Origin: Actinocrinis sp035605935
GTDB taxonomy: Bacteria > Actinomycetota > Actinomycetes > Streptomycetales > Catenulisporaceae
Assembly: GCF_035605935.1 (NCBI RefSeq)
Contig: NZ_DATNGK010000169.1
Span: forward strand, 19,030-83,029
Length of the DNA: 64,000 nucleotides
Direction of reading: 5' to 3'
The notes beneath the pieces are model-generated. The model was not told where the DNA came from, ran no database searches, and saw nothing but the letters and a program-made list of their open reading frames with translations. Position 1 is the stretch's first letter, and every line of letters starts with the position of its first letter. The position numbers were made by a program, and so were the translations under genes. Positions 8,473 to 21,878 of this stretch are shown in pieces.

Positions 8473-9345
8473 TCAACGCCCCCGATTCAGGGTCATGATG
8501 CTAAGCGGTGGCTTGAGCCCGGTGCCGCCGGGCCTGCGGTCGAAGCGGGCGATCGACGTGCCGACGAACTCGGCCTCGGCGATGTGGTCACGCTGGTTCT
8601 CGTACGACGGGCACTCGCGCTCGCGGATGCGCAGCTGCATCTCGTCGACCACGATCCCGTCCCCGCCGTGCGCCTTCGCGTCGAGCTGGAGCTGGTAGCG
8701 GGCATCGTGCCGGGCGTGGTTGATCAGCTGCGTATAACCATCGACCTCCTGGTTACCCGCGGTCCAGCGCAGCTGTCCGTAGGTGCGCCAGTCGTCGTGC
8801 CTGGTCGCGATCGAGATGCCGAGCACAAGCCCGGTCGGCACCCAGCCGCCGTGCAGCAGCTTGGCGAACTCCTGGCCGGTGACGTGCGAGGTGAACGGCC
8901 TCGCCGGGCGACTCTTGGAGCGGGCACGCACCGCCGTGCCGAGCGCGGTGAACTCCATGCCGCCGGCCGAGAAGTGCCCGACGCGCAGCTTCACCCCGAC
9001 GATCCCGTCGCCGCCGAGCGCCTTGCATTCGGCGATGGCCCGGGCCAGCGCCAGCCGCCGCGCGCCGTACATCGTGCGCACGAGCTGGGAGAAGGGGGCG
9101 TACGCGGAGGAGGAGACCTCGGTGCCGCCGAAGAACGACCACGCGCCCGAGCAGCCCCAGCGCCCGGCGTACCCGATGTGGAACACCGCCGTGCCGAGCA
9201 CCTGGCCGACCGGGTCGAAACCGGCGCCGGTGATGGCCGCGAACTCCTGCGTGCTCAGCGCGGAGCCCCAGGTGTGGCTCTCACGGATCTCGGCCATCCG
9301 CGCACGAGCCACCTCGGGAAGGGCGGCGTCCAGCTGTTCTGGCAT
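8473..9345 (-). CDS. tandem YbjQ/DUF74-type protein, paralogue of the next gene
   Basis: 290 residues from the ATG at 9343-9345. Like its downstream neighbour it holds two YbjQ-like domains, each closing with an Ala/Lys-rich helix and an ADGIVGV-type turn (for example 'CKALGGDGIVGVKLRVG' and 'AKAHGGDGIVVDEMQL'). The shared phrases 'FTSHVTGQEF/FTSDLSGQDF' and 'GAGFDPVGQVLGTAVFHIGY / GYAPLDMVMGSCVYHV' show that the two genes are diverged duplicates. It is probably first in a 3-4 gene operon (9345 to 6436). Function unknown. Confidence 0.8.
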   Translation of the reverse strand: MPEQLDAALPEVARARMAEIRESHTWGSALSTQEFAAITGAGFDPVGQVLGTAVFHIGYAGRWGCSGAWSFFGGTEVSSSAYAPFSQLVRTMYGARRLALARAIAECKALGGDGIVGVKLRVGHFSAGGMEFTALGTAVRARSKSRPARPFTSHVTGQEFAKLLHGGWVPTGLVLGISIATRHDDWRTYGQLRWTAGNQEVDGYTQLINHARHDARYQLQLDAKAHGGDGIVVDEMQLRIRERECPSYENQRDHIAEAEFVGTSIARFDRRPGGTGLKPPLSIMTLNRGR

Positions 9346-9490
9346 CAGACCCCCGGTCGGAGACGGAAGTGCGCTCTCTCGCAGCGTATGACATCGCGGG
9401 CTTGTGTGAACACGAAGCCAGGCGCGAGGTTATTCGCCGAGGTCGGGCACGGTGCCGTGTGTCGCGCTCGGCGTCGCTCTTGGGAGGGGA

Positions 9491-10351
9491 TCAGTCGAAG
9501 ACGGCTTTGCCTGGGCCGTGTTCGATGAAGGACTGCATGCCGGTGCTCCGGTCCGGCGTCGCGAACAGCGCGGCGAACTGCGCCCGCTCGATCTCCAAGC
9601 CGGTGGCCAGATCCGTCTCCAGACCGCGGTCGATCGCGTCCTTCGCGGCGCGCAGCGCGAAGGCCGGTCCGGCGGCCAATTCGGCGGCCCAGGCCAGCGC
9701 GGTCGGGTAGACCTCCTCGGGCGCGACGACGCGGTCCGCGAGGCCGATCCGCAGCGCCTCCTCGGCGTCGACCATCCGTCCGGTGAAGACCAGGTCCTTG
9801 GCCCGGGCGGGGCCGATTAGGCGGGAGAGCCGCTGCGTGCCACCGGCTCCGGGGATGAGGCCCAGCTTGATCTCCGGCTGCCCGAACCTGGCGTCGGCGG
9901 CGGCCACCCGCAGGTCCGCGCACAACGCCAGCTCGCAGCCGCCGCCGAGCGCGAAACCGGTGACTGCCGCGATGACCGGCTTCGGGATGCGCGCGATCGC
10001 GGTGAAGGAGTCTTGAAGAGTGCCCGAGCGCTGCACCATGTCGGTGTAGGAGAGAGCGGCCATCTCCTTGATGTCCGCTCCGGCCGCGAACGCGATCGGA
10101 CCGCCGTAGAGCACCACGGCGCGCAGGTCCGGGTTGGCGGTCACCTGCTGGGCTGCCTGCCTCAGCTCGGCCTGCACGTGCGAATCCAGCGGGTTCAGCT
10201 TCGGCCGGTCGATCCGGATGGTGGCGACCCGCGGCGTATCGGGCGCGATCTCGATCCGGACATACTCGGCGCGCCACAGGACCTGCGCGCCCAGCGCGTT
10301 GTCCTTGTCGCCCGACGTCGCGCCCTCGTTCGGCTCAGTCAACGCTGACAC
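9491..10351 (-). CDS. enoyl-CoA hydratase/isomerase family protein
   Basis: 286 residues with the crotonase fold. The oxyanion-hole motifs are 'GGPIAFAAGADIKEM' (about 83-97) and 'ALGGGCELALCADLRVA' (about 134-150), and 'GQPEIKLGLIPGAGG' carries the Glu expected of a true hydratase. It probably hydrates crotonyl- or other enoyl-CoAs in the acyl-CoA network of this window. The GTG at 10351 lies directly against AAGGGA, so the TTG three codons in (10342) may be the real start. It is divergent from glgX, with about 100 bp between them, and is 145 bp upstream of the YbjQ genes. Confidence 0.9.
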   Translation of the reverse strand: MSALTEPNEGATSGDKDNALGAQVLWRAEYVRIEIAPDTPRVATIRIDRPKLNPLDSHVQAELRQAAQQVTANPDLRAVVLYGGPIAFAAGADIKEMAALSYTDMVQRSGTLQDSFTAIARIPKPVIAAVTGFALGGGCELALCADLRVAAADARFGQPEIKLGLIPGAGGTQRLSRLIGPARAKDLVFTGRMVDAEEALRIGLADRVVAPEEVYPTALAWAAELAAGPAFALRAAKDAIDRGLETDLATGLEIERAQFAALFATPDRSTGMQSFIEHGPGKAVFD

Positions 10352-10453
10352 TCCCTTGGATCACCGTCCGCCTGCACCGTTCATCCAACCACGGCCGGTC
10401 AGCCGCCGAATTTCCGGGGCCATGAGGTTCTTCACGACCCGTCAAAAGGCACA

Positions 10454-12658
10454 ATGGACACCATGAGTGACCAAGTTGGCGATCCGCACCACACCGAGCA
10501 CTGGGACCGGCCCTGGCCCGGTACCTGGCATCCGCTCGGTGCTCGCCACGACGGACAAGGCGTCAATTTCGCGCTCTGGGCGGCGGGAGCCGAAAGCGTC
10601 GAACTGTGCCTGTTCGACGATGGCGGTGGCGAGAGCCGGATCCCGCTGACCGAATCCACCTTTCACGTCTGGCACGGCTACCTGCCGGGCATCGAGCCCG
10701 GTCAGCGTTACGGCTTTCGGGTGCACGGGCCCTGGGATCCGTCGCGCGGCCGCCGCTGGAACGCGGACAAGCTGCTGCTCGATCCGTACGCGCGGGCGCT
10801 GGAAGGCGAGTTCGTCCTCGACGACGCGGTGTACGCGCATGTGAAGCACGGTTCGACCGCCAACTCGAACGCCCCGGACGACCGCGATTCGGCACCGTAC
10901 GTTCCGCAGGGCATCGTGACCGGCCGGGTCGACGTCGATACCGGCACGCCACCGCGTACGCCGTGGGCCGAGACGATCATCTACGAGCTTCACGTCCGCG
11001 GCTACACCATGCGCCATCCAGCTGTGCCTGATGAGCTGCGCGGTACGTATGCAGGACTGGCGCATCCGGCTGTCATCGAGCATCTCGTCCATCTGGGCGT
11101 TACCGCGGTCGAGCTGCTGCCGATTCACCACTTCGTCTCGGAACCGCACCTCCTAGAGCGCGGGCTCGGCAACTACTGGGGCTACAACTCGATCGGCTAC
11201 TTCGCTCCGCACGCGCCCTACTCGGCGGCGGCCCGGCGCGGCGAGCGCGGCGGCCAGGTGCGCGAATTCAAGGAGATGGTCGCGGCGATGCACGCGGCCG
11301 GCATCGAGGTCATCCTCGATGTGGTCTACAACCACACCGCCGAGGGCGGCGGCGATGGACCGACGCTGTGCTTCCGCGGCATCGACAACGAGAGCTACTA
11401 CCGGCTCGACGAGAAGAACCCGAGCCGGTATGCCGACTACACCGGCTGCGGTAACACGCTCAACGTCGTACAACCGCACGTGCTTCAGCTGATCACCGAT
11501 TCGCTGCGGTACTGGGTCACCGAGATGGGCGTGGACGGATTCCGCTTCGACCTCGCCTCCGCCCTCGCCCGCTCCTTCCACGACGTGGACAAGCTCTCCG
11601 CCTTCCTCACCGTCATCGCGCAGGATCCGGTGCTCCAGCAGGTGAAGCTGATCGCCGAGCCCTGGGACGTCGGCGAGGGCGGCTATCAGGTCGGCGAGTT
11701 CCCGCCGCTGTGGACGGAGTGGAACGACAAGTTCCGCGACACGGTCCGGGACTTCTGGCGCGGCGCGCGCACCGACGTGCGCGACCTGGCCTACCGCCTG
11801 TCCGGCTCCTCAGACCTCTACCAGGACGACGGACGACGACCGTACGCATCGATCAACTTCGTTACCGCACACGACGGTTTCACGATGCGCGATCTGGTCA
11901 CCTACGACCACAAGCACAACGAGGCGCACGGCGAGAACAACCGCGACGGCACCAACGACAACCGCTCCGCGAACTACGGCGTCGAGGGCGAGTCGGACGA
12001 TGAGGCCGTCAACCAGGTGCGACGGCGGCAGATCCGTAACCTGATGACGACTCTGGTGCTGGCCACCGGCGTGCCGATGATCGTCGCGGGCGACGAGTTC
12101 GGCCGGACGCAACAGGGCGACAACAACGCGTACTGCGTCGACAACGAGGTCAGCTGGGTCGACTGGTCGCTGCTGGAGAAGGGCGAATGGTCCAGCCTGT
12201 TGGATCTGACCCGGCGTCTGATCCACCTGCGCAAACGGCATCCGGTGCTGCGCCAGCGCGTGTTCTTCTCGGGCCAGCCCGCACATCCGGGCGGCCTGCA
12301 GGACATCGCCTGGTTCCGGCCGGACGGCGAGGAGATGACCGACGGCGACTGGTTCGCGCCAGCCGCCGGCCTCGGGGTGTACCTCTCCGGGCAGGACATC
12401 CGCGGGCGGGGGAACCACGGCGAGCGGATCATCGACGACAGCTTCTTGCTGCTGGTGCACGCCGGGGCCGAGGAGCTGGAGTTCGTGCTGCCAGGCGATC
12501 CGTGGGCGCGTTGGTACCACAGCGTGATCGATACGACCCTGGAAGGCGACCCCGGCGCGCGAGACAACGTCACCTACGGCGGCGGGCTGCCGGTCACGCT
12601 CGTCCCGCGATCGCTGATGCTGCTGCGCGCGGATCCGGAGGCGTGGTCAGCGACCTGA
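10454..12658 (+). CDS. glgX: glycogen debranching enzyme (isoamylase type)
   Basis: 734 residues. A CBM48-like N-terminal domain (about 20-130) precedes a GH13 barrel with 'VVYNHTAEG', the nucleophile Asp366 in 'VDGFRFDLAS', the acid/base Glu402 in 'LIAEPWDV', and 'FVTAHDGF'. It hydrolyses alpha-1,6 branches left after phosphorylase action on glycogen. AAAGG lies just before the first ATG; an in-frame ATG at 10463 is an alternative. It converges on glgP across a perfect hairpin; the two products act together in glycogen breakdown. Confidence 0.95.
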   Translation: MDTMSDQVGDPHHTEHWDRPWPGTWHPLGARHDGQGVNFALWAAGAESVELCLFDDGGGESRIPLTESTFHVWHGYLPGIEPGQRYGFRVHGPWDPSRGRRWNADKLLLDPYARALEGEFVLDDAVYAHVKHGSTANSNAPDDRDSAPYVPQGIVTGRVDVDTGTPPRTPWAETIIYELHVRGYTMRHPAVPDELRGTYAGLAHPAVIEHLVHLGVTAVELLPIHHFVSEPHLLERGLGNYWGYNSIGYFAPHAPYSAAARRGERGGQVREFKEMVAAMHAAGIEVILDVVYNHTAEGGGDGPTLCFRGIDNESYYRLDEKNPSRYADYTGCGNTLNVVQPHVLQLITDSLRYWVTEMGVDGFRFDLASALARSFHDVDKLSAFLTVIAQDPVLQQVKLIAEPWDVGEGGYQVGEFPPLWTEWNDKFRDTVRDFWRGARTDVRDLAYRLSGSSDLYQDDGRRPYASINFVTAHDGFTMRDLVTYDHKHNEAHGENNRDGTNDNRSANYGVEGESDDEAVNQVRRRQIRNLMTTLVLATGVPMIVAGDEFGRTQQGDNNAYCVDNEVSWVDWSLLEKGEWSSLLDLTRRLIHLRKRHPVLRQRVFFSGQPAHPGGLQDIAWFRPDGEEMTDGDWFAPAAGLGVYLSGQDIRGRGNHGERIIDDSFLLLVHAGAEELEFVLPGDPWARWYHSVIDTTLEGDPGARDNVTYGGGLPVTLVPRSLMLLRADPEAWSAT

Positions 12659-12689
12659 CACCAGGTCGGCTTTCGAGGGTGCGTGCATC

Positions 12690-12725
12690 GCGGCGGTGCT
12701 CCGGACGTATCCGGAGCACCGCCGC
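12690..12725. terminator. bidirectional terminator between glgX and glgP
   Basis: A perfect 15-bp stem (12690-12704 with 12711-12725) and a 6-nt loop, located between the stop codons of two convergent genes. Confidence 0.85.
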
Positions 12726-12735
12726 AGTTGTCACG

Positions 12736-15366
12736 TCAGCGCATGAACGTGTCGCCGCTGCCTTCGCCCGAGGACGAGACGGTCACCGGCGTCGGCAACA
12801 CGGCGAGCCCAAGCTCCGCGGGCGTGGACAGCATCGGATGCTTCGGTACCGCACGCACCGTGTACCCGAACGGTCCGGACCGGTCCAGCTCCACGACGCC
12901 CTCGTAGCGGTTGCGGCCGAGGTCGTCCACGCCGTTCAACTCCAGCGCGACCGTGTGCGTGTCCCGCAACTGGTCCCGCTCGTCGACCCGACCATAAACC
13001 GCCTGGACTTCCAGGTCGTCCGGCGTGATCGAGCCGAGCTGCACCAGCGCGCGAACCCGCAACGAGCCGCCGAGCCGAGGGGCGCCCTCGCCGCTGCCAT
13101 CGCTGTCGGCGACCGCGTCCACGTGCTCGATCGCCAGCTCCGGCCAGCTCGCCTTGATCCGCTCCGTCCACGCGGCCAGCTCGATCGCGCTGCGGTATCC
13201 ATCCGCCGATACCGCACGCGAGGACGTCGCGGCCGGGACGTACAGCTGCTGCACGTAGTCCCGCACCATCCGGCTGGCCAAGACCTTGGGGCCGAGCGTG
13301 CTCAGCGTGTGTCGCACCATCTCGATCCAGCGCGTCGGCAGACCGGCCGCGTCACGGTCGTAGAAGCGGCGGCTCACCGAGGTCTCGATGAGGTCGTAGA
13401 GCGCCGCGGCCTCAAGCTCGTCGCGCCGGTCCGGGTCGTCGACGCCGTTCGCGGTCGGGATCGCCCAGCCGTTCTCGCCGTCGAACCACTCGTCCCACCA
13501 GCCGTCCCGGATGGACAGGTTCAGCCCGCCGTTGAGCGCCGACTTCATCCCGGAGGTGCCACAGGCCTCCAGCGGCCGCAGCGGGTTGTTGAGCCACACA
13601 TCGCAGCCGGGCAGCAGCGACTGGGCCATCGCCATGTCGTAGTTCGGCAGGAAGACGATCCGGTGCCGCACGTTGTGCTCGTCGGCGAACCGCACCAGCT
13701 CCTGGATCAGCCGCTTGCCGCCCTCATCGGCCGGGTGCGCCTTTCCGGCGATCACCAGCTGGATCGGGCGCTGCGGGTTGAGCAGCATCGAAGCGAGCCG
13801 CTCGCGGTCGCGCAGCATCAGGGTCAGCCGCTTGTAGGAGGGCACCCGGCGCGCGAAGCCGATGGTGAGCACCTCCGGATCGAGCACGTCGGCGGTCCAG
13901 CCCAGCTCGGCCTCCGAGGCGCCGCGAGCGATCCAGGACTCCTTGACCCGGCGCCGTGCCTCGTCGACCAACGCGGCGCGCAGCACGCAGCGGATTTCCC
14001 AGATCGTCTTGTCAGACAAGCGGTCCACGGCTTCGAAGGGCTCGTCGGCGAGCGCGCCGGGGCCGAGTTCCCGCTCGACCAGTTCGAAGACCGCCGGGTG
14101 CACCCAGGTCTCCGCGTGCACGCCGTTGGTGATCGAGGTGATCGGCACCTCCGGCGGGTCGAAGCCCGGCCACAGCCCGCCGAACATCTCCCGGGAGACC
14201 TCGCCGTGCAGCACCGAGACGCCGTTGGCCCGCTGCGCGAGCCGCAGGCCCATCACGGCCATGTTGAAGCAGCCCGGGTCGCCGCCGGGGAAGTCCTCGG
14301 CGCCGAGCCCGAGGACGTTCTCCATCTGCACGCCCGGGGACTGGTTGTCGCCGCCGAAGTGCTCAGCGACCAGGTCGTGCGAGAAACGGTCGATGCCGGC
14401 CGGGACCGGGGTGTGCGTGGTGAACAGGGTGCCGGCTCGGACCGCGGCCAGCGCGGCGCCGAAGTCGAGGCCGTGTTCCTCCGACAGCTCCCTGATTCGC
14501 TCGATGCCGAGGAACCCGGCGTGGCCCTCGTTGGTGTGGTAGACCTCGGGCTGCGCAGTGCCGGTGAGCCGGCAGTAGGCCCGCACGGCCCGGATGCCGC
14601 CGATGCCGAGCAGCATCTCCTGGTGCAGCCGGTGCTCGCTGGAACCGCCGTAAAGCCGGTCGGTGATCTCGCGGCCGCCGTCCGCGTTGTCCTCGATGTC
14701 GGTGTCGAGCAGCAGCAGCGGCACCCGGCCGACCTGCGCCAGCCAAACCTGCGCGACCAGTTCACGCAGCCCGGGCAGCCCGATGGTGACGCGCACGGCG
14801 GTTCCGTCGGCCTCGCGCAGCCGGGTCAGCGGCAGGTTGTCCGGGTCGATCAGCGGATAGGTCTCGAGCTGCCAGGCGTCACGGGAGAGCGACTGGCGGA
14901 AGTAGCCGTGCTTGTACAGCAGGCCGACGCCGATGATCGGCACGCCCAGGTCGGAGGCGGCCTTCAGGTGGTCGCCGGCCAGGATGCCGAGGCCGCCGGA
15001 GTACTGCGGCAGCACGGCGGTGATTCCATATTCCGGGGAGAAGTAGGCGATCGCGCGGGGGGCGTCGGTCAGCGTCTGGTACCACTTCGGCTCGGTCAGG
15101 TATGCGCGCAGGTTCGCGGCCGCGTCGGCGATCCGCGCGGTGAACCGGCCATCGGCGGCCAGCACGGCCAGCCGCTCGGTGCGCACCGCGCCGAGCAGGC
15201 GCACCGGGTCGCCGCCGACCGCCTCCCACTGCCCGGGGTCCACCGCGGCGAACAGGTCTCGGGTGGGTGCGTGCCAGGACCAGCGGAGGTTCGCCGCCAG
15301 TTCGGCGAGCGGCGCGAGCGGTTCGGGAAGCACGGTGCGGACGGTGAAGCGTCGGATAGCCCTCAT
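12736..15366 (-). CDS. glgP: alpha-glucan phosphorylase
   Basis: 876 residues. The N-terminus 'LRWSWHAPTRDLFAAVDP' is the DUF3417 extension of the actinobacterial GlgP subfamily. The PLP site 'CGTSGMKSALNGG' is present near residue 610, and 'HTNEGHAGFL' and 'TTHTPVPAGIDRF' are typical of the catalytic core. It releases glucose-1-phosphate from alpha-1,4-glucan, and in the GlgE context it may also act on maltosyl-primed glucan. The frame is open upstream, but the ATG at 15366 fits the family start. It is divergent from glgE with a shared 257-bp regulatory region. Confidence 0.95.
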   Translation of the reverse strand: MRAIRRFTVRTVLPEPLAPLAELAANLRWSWHAPTRDLFAAVDPGQWEAVGGDPVRLLGAVRTERLAVLAADGRFTARIADAAANLRAYLTEPKWYQTLTDAPRAIAYFSPEYGITAVLPQYSGGLGILAGDHLKAASDLGVPIIGVGLLYKHGYFRQSLSRDAWQLETYPLIDPDNLPLTRLREADGTAVRVTIGLPGLRELVAQVWLAQVGRVPLLLLDTDIEDNADGGREITDRLYGGSSEHRLHQEMLLGIGGIRAVRAYCRLTGTAQPEVYHTNEGHAGFLGIERIRELSEEHGLDFGAALAAVRAGTLFTTHTPVPAGIDRFSHDLVAEHFGGDNQSPGVQMENVLGLGAEDFPGGDPGCFNMAVMGLRLAQRANGVSVLHGEVSREMFGGLWPGFDPPEVPITSITNGVHAETWVHPAVFELVERELGPGALADEPFEAVDRLSDKTIWEIRCVLRAALVDEARRRVKESWIARGASEAELGWTADVLDPEVLTIGFARRVPSYKRLTLMLRDRERLASMLLNPQRPIQLVIAGKAHPADEGGKRLIQELVRFADEHNVRHRIVFLPNYDMAMAQSLLPGCDVWLNNPLRPLEACGTSGMKSALNGGLNLSIRDGWWDEWFDGENGWAIPTANGVDDPDRRDELEAAALYDLIETSVSRRFYDRDAAGLPTRWIEMVRHTLSTLGPKVLASRMVRDYVQQLYVPAATSSRAVSADGYRSAIELAAWTERIKASWPELAIEHVDAVADSDGSGEGAPRLGGSLRVRALVQLGSITPDDLEVQAVYGRVDERDQLRDTHTVALELNGVDDLGRNRYEGVVELDRSGPFGYTVRAVPKHPMLSTPAELGLAVLPTPVTVSSSGEGSGDTFMR

Positions 15367-15492
15367 GCTTCGGGACAGTAGCGGCTGGTCACCGGGTTTC
15401 GCGACATGGTGGCTCAGGTTCGCGGGCGGAGCGCTGCCGTGCACTCCCGAACGCCCCCCGGCTGAGTTGCGGTCTGGTAACACGCTGGCCGA

Positions 15493-15516
15493 ACCGGTTG
15501 CCGAGCTGTAACCGGT
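15493..15516. promoter_or_regulatory. inverted repeat in the glgP/glgE divergent promoter region
   Basis: ACCGGTT (15493-15499) and AACCGGT (15510-15516) form a perfect 7-bp dyad with a 10-bp spacer, about two-fifths of the way from glgE to glgP. A second dyad, CTCGCGT/ACGCGAG (15582-15603), lies in the probable glgE leader. Either could bind a regulator of both genes; this is inference from position. Confidence 0.35.
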
Positions 15517-15623
15517 CCTACACCGCGGCTTTGGGCCAAGACCGGCCGAGACTGAAGAGGGCCGAAAGCGTGCCGTCGCCCCTCGCGTCGCGTGCAACGC
15601 GAGAAATCGGATATGAATCCCGC

Positions 15624-17945
<2,322 letters not shown>

Positions 17946-18067
17946 GGCCCTGATCGCGACGGCCCGGGGCCCCGGCCCGAGGCGCGGCGCCCAGGGCGGA
18001 TCGGCGGTCGTGTGCAGTCCACCCTCATCCGTGCACCACAGGTGCTCCCGGCACAACTGGAGTGACC

Positions 18068-19795
<1,728 letters not shown>

Positions 19796-19834
19796 CGGAC
19801 GCGACTTCATGTGAACTGACGTGATGTGAGGAAA

Positions 19835-19875
19835 ACGGTCCGGGTAGGACCGTCGGCGCACCCATTACGGCGCCG
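19835..19875 (+). promoter_or_regulatory. two adjacent hairpins in the treS-maltokinase gap
   Basis: ACGGTCC/GGACCGT (19835-19841 with 19847-19853, 5-nt loop) is followed at once by CGGCGC/GCGCCG (19854-19859 with 19870-19875). The pair may weakly terminate or process the transcript, lowering maltokinase expression relative to treS. No U-tract follows. Confidence 0.4.
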
Positions 19876-19963
19876 AAAGGAGGGTAAGAGGCGCGGTACC
19901 GGCGTGCCACGAACGGGGCGCTGCTCGGTGCAGCCACGGCGCAGCGTGAAGGGATGACCGACG

Positions 19964-21478
19964 ATGACGTCGACGATCGACATGGCCCACCCCGCTCTGG
20001 ACGGCCGCTCCACCGAGCGGCTGGCCGGGCTGCTGTCCGGCTGGCTGCCCGAGCAACGCTGGTTCGGCGGCAAGGGCCGGGACATCGAGTCGGTCGTCGT
20101 TTCCTCCTGCCTGGCCGCGCCGCAAATCGCTGACGACAACGGCGAGGACGTGCGGTTGTGGCACGTTCTGGCGGAGGTCACGTACCGCGATGGTGCGGCC
20201 AACGGCGAGGCGCCGCAGACCTATCAGGTCTTCGTGGGTGCGCGGCGCTCACTGCCTGATCGGCTGAGGCACGCGGCGATAGGCGATCCGAACAGTGCGG
20301 TACCCGAGCTCGGTGGGCATTGCTACGACGGGTTGCATGACGCATTCCTCGCCGCGTGGCTGCTGGAGCGGATCGCGGACCGGGACTCGGTGGGCCCGCT
20401 GCGCTTCGACCGGCTGGCCGGGCAGGTGCTGCGCACGGACCTGCGCGCGCTGGTGCTGACCGGCGAGCAGTCGAACACCTCGCTGGTGTACGGCGATCAG
20501 TACATCGCCAAGGTCTTCCGCCGGCCGGCTCCGGGCCGCAGCCCCGAGCTGGAGCTGGGCCTGGCCCTCGCGGTGGCCGAGTCTCCGCACATAGCGCCAC
20601 CGATCGGCTGGGCCGAGTTCGACGCCGCCGCGCTCGACGGCGCCAGCCTCGGCGGAGAGGCCGTCGACGAACCGGTCACCCTGCTCACGCTCCAACCGTT
20701 CCTGCCGAGCGCGACGGACGGCTGGGCGCTCGCGCTGACCAGCGTGCGCGACCTTTTCGCCGCCGAGCCTGACGTGTCGGCGGCGCGCGCCGGCGCCGAT
20801 TTCGGGCCCGAGGCGCACCGGCTCGGCATGGCGACCGCGCGCGTGCACCGAGCGCTGGCCGCGACGCTGCCGACCGGCTGGCTGGCGCCGGAGGACCTTG
20901 AGCACCTGGCCGGCGGGATGCGCCGGCAGCTGGAGATGACGGCGCGTCAGGTACCGCAACTGCGGCCGTATGCGCCGGGATTGGCTGAGGCCATAGACCG
21001 ACTCGCCGCGCTCGGCGGTCCGCTGCCGGTGCAGCGGGTGCACGGCGACTACCACCTCGGCCAGGCGATGCGCACCGTCACCGGCTGGATCCTGCTGGAC
21101 TTCGAGGGCGAACCGACCCGGTCGCTGGCCGAGCGGCGCGCTCCGGCGAGCCCGCTCAAGGACATCGCCGGCATGCTGCGCTCTTTTGACTACGCGGCGC
21201 ACCATCTGCTGGGCACCATGTCGACGCTCGCCGACCAGCCTCCGGCGGCGACCGAGCTGATGACGGCGCGGGCAGGTGAGTGGGCGGCGCGCAACCGTGA
21301 CGCGTTCTGCCGCGGGTACGCCGAGGTGCTCGGCTACGACCCGCGCGCGGAGTCCGCAGTGCTACGCGCGTTCGAGATCGACAAAGCGGTATACGAAGTC
21401 GGATACGAAGCGGCCAACCGGCCGTCCTGGCTGCCCATTCCGCTTAATGCCTGCGCACGGCTTTCCACGCGGCACTGA
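19964..21478 (+). CDS. pep2: maltokinase (Pep2/Mak)
   Basis: 504 residues. ATP-dependent kinase making maltose-1-phosphate for GlgE. The N-terminal cap reads 'LPEQRWFGGKGR' (about 28-39), typical of Mak. The kinase core has 'GEQSNTSLVYGDQYIAKVFRR', the catalytic loop 'RVHGDYHLGQ' (about 357-366) and the metal site 'LLDFEGEP'. AAGGGA precedes the ATG. It is last in the glgE operon; in Streptomyces the next gene is usually glgB, but here the downstream neighbour is an exopolysaccharide deacetylase gene beyond a terminator. Confidence 0.93.
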   Translation: MTSTIDMAHPALDGRSTERLAGLLSGWLPEQRWFGGKGRDIESVVVSSCLAAPQIADDNGEDVRLWHVLAEVTYRDGAANGEAPQTYQVFVGARRSLPDRLRHAAIGDPNSAVPELGGHCYDGLHDAFLAAWLLERIADRDSVGPLRFDRLAGQVLRTDLRALVLTGEQSNTSLVYGDQYIAKVFRRPAPGRSPELELGLALAVAESPHIAPPIGWAEFDAAALDGASLGGEAVDEPVTLLTLQPFLPSATDGWALALTSVRDLFAAEPDVSAARAGADFGPEAHRLGMATARVHRALAATLPTGWLAPEDLEHLAGGMRRQLEMTARQVPQLRPYAPGLAEAIDRLAALGGPLPVQRVHGDYHLGQAMRTVTGWILLDFEGEPTRSLAERRAPASPLKDIAGMLRSFDYAAHHLLGTMSTLADQPPAATELMTARAGEWAARNRDAFCRGYAEVLGYDPRAESAVLRAFEIDKAVYEVGYEAANRPSWLPIPLNACARLSTRH

Positions 21479-21563
21479 TTTTCGAACACCTATTTTCAAA
21501 ACCATCGTTCAGGACCGGCCCGCGGCGCATTCATTCGGCGAGCATTCCGGTGATACACGCGAG

Positions 21564-21598
21564 AGGCACTCACGTTCGCCGAAAGAACGTGCGTGCCT
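21564..21598 (+). terminator. terminator of the glgE operon; 400-bp intergenic region
   Basis: A 14-bp stem with one mismatch (21564-21577 with 21585-21598) and a 7-nt loop, 86 bp after the maltokinase stop. The rest of 21479-21878 is the promoter side of the deacetylase gene; it is visibly more A+T-rich than its surroundings, but I could not settle on a -35/-10 pair. Confidence 0.7.
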
Positions 21599-21878
21599 GC
21601 CGGTCCTGATTCCTGTCAAAGCAGTGATCTCTTCGACGATGCCGCTCAGCGTTACTGCATGCGCTGACTAGCGCGCACGCTGCAATTGCGAGTGCGCCCC
21701 GAGTGCGTCGAAATTGTTAGCCTAAAACCATACGTTCGGATGAATTCTTTCCAGTTCGATATGGCGCACCCCCTGCCCCTCCCCTACGGTAACCGTCGGG
21801 TGGAAGCCGTGGCCGAAATTAATCTCGGTGCCACGGTCCGACGAAAAGACTTCAACAACTACCGCAGGGGGGAACTCC

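Noticed and set aside
12187..15381. 1064-residue plus-strand open frame
   Set aside because: It runs antisense to glgP and the glgX end; Arg/Pro/Gly/His-rich composition without domains is typical of a shadow frame in high-G+C DNA.
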